Below, piece by piece: positions 37,888-47,300 of a stretch of 64,000 nt of DNA; position 1 is the first letter of the stretch; each line of letters starts with the position of its first letter. This DNA comes from Aphidius gifuensis (Eukaryota > Arthropoda > Insecta > Hymenoptera > Braconidae): positions 18,420,963 through 18,484,962 of the forward strand of contig NC_057792.1 in the NCBI RefSeq assembly GCF_014905175.1, written 5' to 3'. Both the position numbers and the translations under genes were made by a program. The notes below the pieces were generated by a model. That model made no database searches. It saw nothing but the letters and a program-made list of their open reading frames with translations, and was not told the DNA's origin.

Positions 37888-39071
37888 AAAATTTACTCAA
37901 TTTTTGTTCAATATTAATAATAAACAGATAAACGACATTCCCTTCAAAGAAAAATTAAAAAAAAAATAAAGAAAGTTTAAATAAATAATTCATAAAATGC
38001 ATAATTTTATCGAAATAAAAAAAAATATATATAAATAAATAATAAAACCTAAATGATTGTTTGAAAATATAAAATGTTCAGTATAAAATTTTAGAAGATA
38101 TCAATGTACGTTCACAGTATCATGGCCTACATTTTAAATAATTTTGGTAATTTTATTTGATATAATTTTACCATGTAAAAAAATGGAATTATTAATTTGG
38201 TCATTTGGCAGTATTAATTTGTGTTATTATCTAATTGAAATATAAAAAATATCTGTCTTAAGCACACACTTTTTCATGAATAAAATAATATCAAGACGTA
38301 ATCACATGATTACAAAATATATTTATTTAAATGAACGTACTTTGTATCGAGCATCAAGCCCAATAATTAATTAACACACATTTTTTTTTCTTGTTGTTTT
38401 GGATTGTTGATGAAAAATAAAAATATATATATAATGAGTTTAAATTGAGAACTTGATTTTCTTCTTTTTTCTTTTTGAATCTCTTAAAATTAATTGAATG
38501 AATTTTTAATTGAGCCACTTGGTTCGTTTCTAATAAATCGTTTTATCTTTAATTATTAGAATAAATCGTACAGATGTATATAAATAAATCTGTAAATAAA
38601 TAAATAAATGAAATTAAATAAAAATTTGTTTTTGATATTTTTACTATTTATTGATGAAAAACTAGATACGTATTTTTATTTTACTGTATTATTTTTTTGT
38701 CTTAATTAATTCGTTTGTTTGACAAAAAATTATTCAACTATTTATTTTATTTTAAACGATTAAAAAAAACGAAAGTCAAATTTACAAATAATTATTATTA
38801 ACCTACTAAAAAATAACAAATATAATAGAAAAATGGAAATTCAAAAATTTCGAAATCAACTTCAAAATCATAATTACGTAAAAACAAAAAAAACAAAATT
38901 AATGAAACACAGTGAAAAAGAAATTAATATACTAAAATGCAACTTGGCAGTGTTGAATTATTGTTCTAGTCTTTTGTATCTTCATTGTTTGCTTATGATT
39001 ATGAGAGTAACACAGCCCCTGTTGTTTTTTTTTTTTTTCATGTTAAATTGATCCAGCTAACAAAAAAAAAA
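37888..39071. other. Convergent 3' regions of Vha26 and EXO1
   Basis: AT-rich sequence without a recognised gene. A 72-codon plus-strand frame at 38833 looks like chance. Confidence 0.5.
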
Positions 39072-41404
39072 TCATTGTTTCATGGTTGTTTGTTTTTTGA
39101 ATCCAAACATATTTAATAGACTCTGTTGTGAATTAACAGGAGTTATTTTACTAGCAACTGGTGTACGCCTAGTTGTTCTAGACCTGCTTTGTGAACTAAT
39201 TGATTTTTTTGATGATAACTGTTGTTTGTTTTTATTAAAAATATTTGAGCTATTTGTATTTTTAGTATTTGACCATTTAAAAAATGAACTTCGTAGTGAA
39301 TTTGTCTGTTGAGAAGTACTCTCAAATTCAAAATTATCATCTGGACTAGGTGCTCTAACTTTATCATCAATAATCTCATTATCATCACATTTGGCATTAT
39401 CAAAACAATTTAAATCTTTATCATCATCTTCATGATCTTCATCATGTTTTTCAACATCTAGATAATTTATTTTATCATTAGAATCATCTTTTAAATCAAC
39501 ACCTGAATCTGTTCTTAATAAATTAGTTGTTACTTGATGGCTTTTTAAATTATCTGTATTTTCTTTGTACTCATCTGGCTGACTTATTGGTAGTCCTTCA
39601 TCTGGTGTTTCTGGTATAATTACATTAACTGATAATAGCTTTGTATTTTTATTTGAATCATCAGTACTATCATGACTTGTAATTTCATCATCATTTTGAT
39701 TATTTGAAAAATATTTACTTGGTGTATGAACTGATTCATCAATAATCGTTGGCTCAATTGCAATTTTTGTTAATAATTTTCTTTTTGGACGAACAAGACA
39801 TGGTGATGTTTCAATATTTTTAGAAAATACATTTTTCTTGTGTTTTGGAGTTGTTGATAAATTCGTTGTTTCTTCATTAACATTAATATCAATTGTTTTA
39901 ACTTTTTTAGTTATTTTATCTTCATCATTTTGTTGATTTTCAATTGATTTACTACCATAAAATTTCAACATATCTTCATCATTTAATTCATCATTCATTT
40001 TTTCAAATGATCTTTTCATTGTGTTAATATTATTTTCAATACTTTTAGTTTTTAACAGCATTATTTTACCAGTTGTATTTGGCCATTTTGTTGTACCATC
40101 ATCAACTTTTTTAGTTGATTCATTATTTAATTTTAATTTAAAATCAGATGACCATATTGATTGATGATTTGTTGATGATGTTTCATGCCATCCATTTGTT
40201 TTTTTTTTAATTTGAATTTTTGAATCTGGATCAAATTCATGAAGTTTTTTTAATGTTAAAGGATGATAATTACCAAGTGCAAGTTGATATGCAAGTTTTT
40301 CATCAACTTCATTACCAGCATGATATAATTGTTGTTCAGTAACATCATCTGGTACATCATGTAATCTAACTTGTTTACGTTTTATTGGACAATATACTAA
40401 TTGATGTTTAAATGTTATTAATGCACATATAAAACCTTCACAATATTCTTTACTAACTTTTAATGATTTCATATTTAAATATGATCCAATACGTGGTAAA
40501 GATTTTAATATATCTGATTCTGAATTTTTAACAAATTTAAGAGCTTTTGATAGACCAATACCAGGTAATGATGATAAATAATCACAACCAGATAATATAC
40601 ACATATGACGAAATTTATCAATATCAAAATAGTCTTTTTTAATGCCCATTGCTAGATGAAGATTTTCTTGTTCAACAAGTAATCCATTACCATTAATATC
40701 CATTTTAAAAAATATTTTTTTACAACCAAATAGTGTTAAATCACTGTCTTCAGTTATGACAACATCAGCAAAACCATTTATATTTAAATATGCCAATTGT
40801 GCATCAGCTTCATATGGTGCAACAATACAATCAACATTTATATTTTGACATTCTTTTATTAATTCCAATGCCATTTCATGTGATATATCAACAGATCTAC
40901 GTAATAAATTTTTTCCTTCATGTGATTTTCCCATTTTCATTAATTCAGCAGCTCTACGTCGATTGCTTTCTCTTGATCTGTTTTAATTAATATAATTTAT
41001 ATTAATAAAGTTATCAAGTTTATCTTGCTACAAGTTTATACTTACTCACGACGTTTAACTTCTGTCTCAGCTTTTGCAGGTAAATGACGACCATCAAATA
41101 CTAATATTGGTTTTATTCTATTTGCCAGCAACATATGGACAAGCTTCATACAGTATCTGACATATCTAAAGAATAAAAACAAACGTGTCATTTAAAAATC
41201 TGTATCAAGTGACAAAATTTTTAGATCTTGAATTGTATCTTACGCATCAGTTGGTTGTCCCAAAGCAATTTTATCAGCACAAGAAAATGCACCACGATGA
41301 AGCCAACAGTATGTATCAATAGCAACACTTCCACCAGAAAATTGACTGATGTTGCCTCTCTTAGAGGCCTTGTCCAGGAAGGGAATCAAACCAGTAATAC
41401 CCAT
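39072..41404 (-). CDS. tos: Exonuclease 1 (EXO1/tosca), three exons, 728 aa
   Basis: Minus-strand exons are 41404-41244, 41165-41046 and 40977-39072. The enzyme is a 5'-3' flap/exonuclease of the FEN1/XPG family acting in mismatch repair, end resection and meiosis. The N domain starts MGITGLIPFL and includes ILVFDGRHLPAKAE. The I domain has VAPYEADAQLAYL and ITEDSDLTLFG with the metal-binding acidic residues. MCILSGCDYLSSLPGIG is the helix-two-turn-helix DNA grip. After about residue 350 the tail is low complexity. Near the end are RSSFFK, which resembles the MLH1-interacting MIP-box, and QQSLLNMFGF, a PIP-box-like motif. The start Met is fixed by the invariant MGI N-terminus. Confidence 0.95.
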
Positions 41405-41949
41405 AATTATTTATTTTTGTTCTATGTCTAAAATATGTTCTATGTCTTGAATTAAAAAAACAACATTAAACTACTCTGCTTTTTCCAAATTTAACACATG
41501 ATGATCATCATGATTGATGTCGTTTTTTTTTTTGTTGTTGTGTCTTTTGTTGGACACACGAATGTGTTCCTCTTTTTTTTTCTGTTATTATTATTCAATA
41601 AACATGGGCGCCAAAATACAAATATGATATTCAAGATGGCGTGTAAACAAAAACAAAAAGTATTTAGGCGAGTGTACAAAAAGCGATGCTTAATTTTAAT
41701 TGCTAACGACTTGATGATTCATGAATATTAATCATTAAATAATAATAAAATTAATGAATATTCTTTTTTTGTTTTTCTCTCTTTCATTTCCATCTGTTTT
41801 TACACACAATAGTCTAATAATTTTTTATCTTTTCTTATCAATCAATTAAACCTGTCATAAAGTTTTCAAACTGTTTAATTAATTTTTAAACATAATTATT
41901 GTATTGATTTTTTTTTTTTGATAAAAAAAAAAAATAAAGAAAAAAGGCC
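41405..41949. promoter_or_regulatory. Shared upstream region of EXO1 (-) and MYCBP (+)
   Basis: Only 545 bp separates the two start codons, so the promoters must be close or bidirectional. GC-richer sequence with GGGCGCCA and AAGATGGCG lies at 41604-41642, a typical initiator-proximal environment. Confidence 0.5.
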
Positions 41950-42382
41950 ATGTCTAGTTTCAAGGTAAGAAAAAAATCTTTTTAACATAAAAAATGAATT
42001 TTAATAAAATTAATTAACATTTGTTCAATATTTATCAGCCAAATGAACCAAAAAGAGAAGAATTTAGAAGATATTTGGAGCGAGCTGGTGTTCTTGATGC
42101 CCTGACAAAAGTTTTGGTTATGCTTTATGAAGAAACTGAAAAACCAGATGATGCACTTGAGTATGTTTGTCACAAAAAAAATGTCTAAAATCAATTTAAT
42201 TTAATTTAATTTACTATATGTTTATCAGGTATATTCGTAAAAGAATTGGTGGTATAACTGAAGAGACTGTTGAAGTTGATGAACTCAAAAAGAAACTTGA
42301 TGAAAGTGAAGCCATGAATCGTGAACTACGAAAAAAATTGGCAAAACTTGAAATCAATGATGATAATGAAGCTGAAGAATAA
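41950..42382 (+). CDS. Mycbp: c-Myc-binding protein homolog (MYCBP/AMY-1), three exons, 96 aa
   Basis: Exons 41950-41964, 42039-42160 and 42229-42382 give 96 residues; the human protein has 103. The conserved core EEFRRYLERAGVLDALTKVL, then LYEETEKPDDALEYIRKRIG, is followed by a Glu/Lys-rich coiled coil ending in acidic residues. In vertebrates the protein binds Myc and AKAPs and is associated with cilia and sperm structures. A five-codon first coding exon is unusual but preserves the phase and the conserved MSSFK-type start. Confidence 0.94.
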
Positions 42383-42938
42383 TCAACTAGACTTTTAATA
42401 CAAAAAAAAAAAAACATTCCAAACTAGTCTGAAGTTTTGGTATAAGCTAACTTGGTGCCTTATTATTCTATTGTTAATATTTAATATTTAAATTCATAAA
42501 TTATCAAGTATTCTAAAGTTAAAAAACTAATATTTTTCTAAATTAAAAATAAAACAATTTAGGCTTGCTCAGTCTATTAAAGAGACATGAAATATTATTG
42601 TAATATTATTGGAGCAAATTAACTGATAATTATCTCATCTTGATACTAAAAGGGTCTGATGAAAGTACAAAAGTATTGTTATAAAATATATATCAATAAT
42701 ATTTATATATTATAATTAAAAAAGAGAGCTAGACAAATGTTTGTAAAACAAATAAAAATTATTATAAAGTTCTTTTTCTTTTTGAGTTTATATTATTACA
42801 AAAAAAAAAAATAAAACGTGGGTTTAAATTGAGTATTACATGATAATGATTTGCATTGAATGAAATTATTATATTCAAGATGAACAGTAACAAATTGAAA
42901 AAAAAAAAAATTGTATTATTTATTGATGATGTTGTTGT
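42383..42938. other. Convergent 3' regions of MYCBP and prefoldin subunit 3
   Basis: AT-rich sequence with several AATAAA signals. No gene is seen. Confidence 0.5.
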
Positions 42939-43691
42939 TTATGTTGATTTTGTTGCTTGTCGTCTTTTGACGTCCCAATTGTAGACTCTAGCCATGTTGA
43001 CTTCTGTTGTTGTAAATTGATCTCTGACAAAATCAAGATCATGCTCAACATGTTTTAGTTTTGTTTTAGCAACATCAATATTTTTAACCATCAAGCTTTG
43101 TGCATCATCAAGTGTATACTCCAACATGACATTAGCACCTAACCACAGACAAACTTTATCAGTTGGTGGAACAACAGCTTTTGCATAAACTTGTTCAGAC
43201 AATAAAAATTGTATATCAAGATCTTGACTACTATCTTTTTCTGATTGTAGTTTTTTTATCATTTCCAATGAACGTTCCCATTCTGGAATTTGTGATTTCC
43301 ATCTACGTTTTTGACTTGCCAAATTGTATTCCATAAATTTATATTTACTATGATTTTCATCAAGTTTTTTAAGCACTTTATCTACTTTTCCTTCATTTTC
43401 AGCTAGTGCCATAAATGCATCAACATCTTCCTGTTAATAAAATCAATAAAAACAAAATATATTTATTAATTTACAAAAAAAATCAAGATGAGAATAAAGA
43501 GGGAGGATTATTATTATCATGTCCATAAATGGTTATTTGGTTTTTCATGCTTGTCAATAATTAAACAATTTATCATTTTAATTTAAAATATTTATCAAAT
43601 AAATTACCACAAATGCTGCTTCTGGAATTCCACTGTATGATTTTTTAGTTTCACTCAATTCATTATCAGTTTTATTATTAATTTCTTCCAT
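42939..43691 (-). CDS. mgr: Prefoldin subunit 3 (VBP1/merry-go-round), two exons, 191 aa
   Basis: Minus-strand exons 43691-43608 and 43430-42939 give 191 residues (human 197). This alpha-type prefoldin subunit is part of the hexameric co-chaperone that delivers nascent actin and tubulin to the CCT chaperonin. The sequence has the conserved start ...GIPEAAFVEDVDAFM, the first helix with KYKFMEYNLASQKRRWKSQI, the beta-hairpin core VCLWLGANVMLEYTLDDAQ and the C-terminal helix with LDFVRDQFTTTEVNMARVYN. It is divergent from SF3B3 with 643 bp between start codons. Confidence 0.96.
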
Positions 43692-44334
43692 CTTTATAAA
43701 TAATTTTGTCTCTTTTTTGCTTCAGCAACCATTTATTTTGGATGAATCTAACCTCAATTTTTTATGGCTGTATCATAAAGCTCTGGCTAGATGCTTCAAG
43801 ATGGCATCATCATTGTTTTCTTGATGATAAAAACAGTTGGTAAAACTGGCTGGTAGTTAATTGTAAATGAGCCAACTTCCGGGACGCGTTGGTCTGTACT
43901 TTGGTGGACGCTACGTAATTCACCAACCGGTCTTTTCTCGTCAACCATCATCAGCAATCCACCACGAGTCATAACGCTCATTGAGCAATTTTGTAAAAAA
44001 TATTGCAGTCAATGCAAGACTTGTGCAGTTATGATAGGTAAATTAAATATATAAAATTAATTATCATAATTAAATTAATTATAAATTTTTTATTATGATG
44101 ACTTTTATCTGTCCGTGTTTCACCTGAATTACATTGATTATAAATATTTCAGATACTGAATAAAAAATTTATAATTGATGCATCATATGAATCAACTCAA
44201 AACCTTGTAATTATTAATTTTACAAAGCGGATCGTTGTGTTATTTTAAATAGGAGCTGCTGTTGAACATCAAAAGCCGAGGCCGTGGTATATTAATACAT
44301 GAACACGCGGAAGGTTAAATAATTGATAATCATC
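43692..44334. promoter_or_regulatory. Shared upstream region of prefoldin 3 (-) and SF3B3 (+), with a likely SF3B3 5'UTR intron
   Basis: An ETS-like ACTTCCGGGACGCG sits near 43874-43890. For SF3B3, a donor after 44037 (ATGATAG/GTAAAT) and an acceptor at 44251-44252 bound an intron that parallels coding intron 1 in its edges and content. Most of this region is therefore probably SF3B3 5' UTR and its snoRNA-bearing intron. The GC-rich 44253-44320 segment would be the final 5'UTR exon part before the start codon at 44335. Confidence 0.6.
44083..44170 (+). ncRNA. Box C/D snoRNA in the SF3B3 5'UTR intron (duplicate copy)
   Basis: Box C ATGATGA lies at 44095-44101, D' CTGA at 44124-44127, a weak C' TGATTA at 44135-44140 and box D CTGA at 44156-44159. 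An 11-bp terminal stem pairs 44083-44093 with 44160-44170. Box D lies about 93 nt before the 3' splice site, a normal spacing for intronic C/D RNAs. The guide before D' is identical to that of the intron-1 copy and complementary to the conserved 28S segment TGAAACACGGAC. Confidence 0.8.
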
Positions 44335-47300
44335 ATGTATCTTTACAATTTAACACTTCAACGTGCCACAGGCATAACCCACGCTGTTCATGGAAATTTT
44401 TCTGGCAGTAAAATGCAAGAAATTCTTGTATCACGTGGTAAATCATTGGAGTTATTGAGGCCTGATCCAACAACTGGAAAAGTTCATACATTGCTGACTG
44501 TTGAAACATTTGGCGTTATTAGATCGTTGATGGCATTTAGGTTAACTGGAGGCACCAAAGATTACATCGTCATTGGTTCTGATTCTGGAAGAATTGTTAT
44601 TCTTGAATATATACCAGCTAAAAATGTATTTGACAAAGTTCACCAGGAGACTTTTGGTAAAAGTGGCTGTCGAAGAATTGTACCTGGTCAATATCTTGCC
44701 ATTGATCCAAAAGGACGTGCAGTTATGATAGGTAAATTATCATTTTTATTATCATGAAACATTTGTTTTATATTATTTTTATTATGATGAATTTTATCTG
44801 TCCGTGTTTCACCTGAATTACATTGATTATAAACCTCAGATACTGATGTATAAAAAAGCTAATCTCAAATTAATATTCCCTCAAGATAAAAATTGTAAAT
44901 TAAATTAATAAAAAATTGATTTTTTTGATTTAACAGGAGCTATTGAAAAACAAAAGCTAGTCTACATTCTCAATAGAGATCCAGAAGCACGTCTTACAAT
45001 ATCATCACCACTTGAGGCACACAAAAGTAATACACTTGTTTATCATACTGTTGGTGTTGATGTTGGATTTGAAAATCCAATGTTTGCATGTCTTGAAATT
45101 GATTATGAAGATGCTGATAGTGATCCAACTGGTGATGCTGCAATTAAAACACAACAAACATTAACATTGTATGAGCTTGATCTTGGTCTTAATCATGTTG
45201 TTAGAAAATACAGTGAACCACTTGAAGAACATGCAAATTTTTTGGTATCAGTACCTGGTGGTAATGATGGACCAAGTGGTGTATTAATTTGTTCAGAAAA
45301 TTATTTAACATATAAAAATTTGGGTGATCAACATGATATACGTTGTCCAATTCCAAGAAGAAGAAATGATCTTGATGATCCAGAACGAGGAATGATATTT
45401 GTTTGTTCAGCAACTCATAAAACAAAAAGTATGTTTTTTTTTCTTGCACAAACTGAACAAGGTGATATATTTAAAATAACACTTGAAACAGATGAAGATA
45501 TGGTTACTGAAATTAAATTAAAATATTTTGATACTGTACCTGTTGCAACAAGTATGTGTGTATTAAAAACTGGATTTTTATTTATTGCATCTGAATTTGG
45601 TAATCATTATTTATATCAAATTGCTCATCTTGGTGATGATGATGACGAGCCAGAATTTAGTTCAGCAATGCCATTAGAAGATGGTGATACATTCTTCTTC
45701 GCACCAAGACCTCTGAGAAATCTTGTTCTTGTTGATGAGATGGATAGTTTATCACCAATTTTAGCTTGTCAGGTAATTATCCCAAAGCTTTACATAATAA
45801 TTGAAAATTGCATCAACAAGTAGAGGTACGAAAAAATTAATATTCGTATCTCTGTGATTGATGCAAAATTAAATAATTCTCGTCGCCTTCGATTTGTTTA
45901 TTCTATTGCGAATCGAAGTGAACACGATAAATTACAAAATTTCAATAATTAAAAGTTGATTCATTGCTTTTTTTTTAAATTTAATTTATCATAAATTAAT
46001 TGTTGTTAATTTATTATTAAAGGTTGCTGATTTAGCAAATGAAGATACACCACAATTATACATGGCATGTGGAAGAGGACCAAGATCATCACTTCGTGTA
46101 TTACGTCATGGTCTTGAAGTATCAGAAATGGCTGTTAGTGAACTTCCTGGTAATCCAAATGCCGTATGGACTGTTAAAAGAAGAATTGATGGAAGAACAA
46201 CAACAAATGCATCATCAGCTGCTGAAGAATTTGATGCTTATATTATTGTATCATTTGTTAATGCAACACTTGTATTGAGTATTGGTGAAACTGTTGAAGA
46301 AGTTACTGATTCTGGTTTTCTTGGTACAACACCAACTCTCAGTTGTTCTGCTCTTGGTGAAGATGCTCTTGTACAGGTAATTAATCATTAATCATATTTA
46401 TTCAATCAATTTGCACTGCGGTATCTCCGACACCTGGATTCTCCCCACGTGTCGGTCGCGATATGTGCCAAATCAATTTCGGAATTCACGCATCGTTGGG
46501 AGATTACTTGATACTCGTAATTTCCCTGGAATTATGACCCGTACATTTTTTTTCTCCATCAATTTTAATTAAATAAATGCATCGAAATTGTTTTTAACAT
46601 GAATTTTTCATTAATATTTTCCAGGTTTATCCAGATGGCATCAGACATATTAGAGCTGATAAACGTGTCAATGAATGGAAAGCACCAGGAAAAAAAACAA
46701 TTGTCAAATGTGCTGTTAATGAACGACAAGTTGTTATTGCTTTAACTGGTGGTGAATTGGTCTACTTTGAAATGGATGGGGTAAATAATTTTTTTATTTT
46801 TTTTTTAATATTAAAATCGCATAATTGTTCTCTCTGGTACGTTTTTAAATGGTTCCTTGAGATGTAAAGATTGCGAAGAGTAATTTTTATTTGATAATTA
46901 TGCAATTGAAATGAAAAATTTGTTACTTCAGTTATCAATTATTGGATAAAACAAGCCATCTTCAATTAAAATTAATACTATTTATTAAAAGATCTTTACT
47001 AAACATGTTTCTTGTTTCTTTTATAGACTGGACAATTGAATGAATACACTGAACGTAAAAAAATGCCATCAGAAGTAATGTGTATGGCTTTGGGAAAAGT
47101 ACCACCTGGTGAACAAAGATCATGGTTTTTGGCTGTTGGTCTTCAAGATAACACAGTTAGAATAATATCATTAGATCCAAATGATTGTTTAGCACCAAGA
47201 AGTATGCAAGCATTACCAGCAGCTGCTGAAAGTCTTTGTATTGTTGAAATGGGTGCATCAAAAGAAGTTGGTGGTTCTGATGATAATCCAATAAAACAAC

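Noticed and set aside
38833..39051. Plus-strand 72-codon frame between Vha26 and EXO1
   Set aside because: It lies in convergent 3' UTR DNA, has no recognisable features and ends in a poly-T run.
44005..44290. SF3B3 exon remnants as a separate pseudogene
   Set aside because: Splice sites and the snoRNA are intact and box D spacing is preserved, so a 5'UTR intron made by tandem duplication fits better than a dead fragment.
45808..45866. Pre-miRNA-like hairpin in SF3B3 intron 2
   Set aside because: Box H, a second hairpin and an ACA box follow at the right distances, so an H/ACA snoRNA explains more of the sequence.
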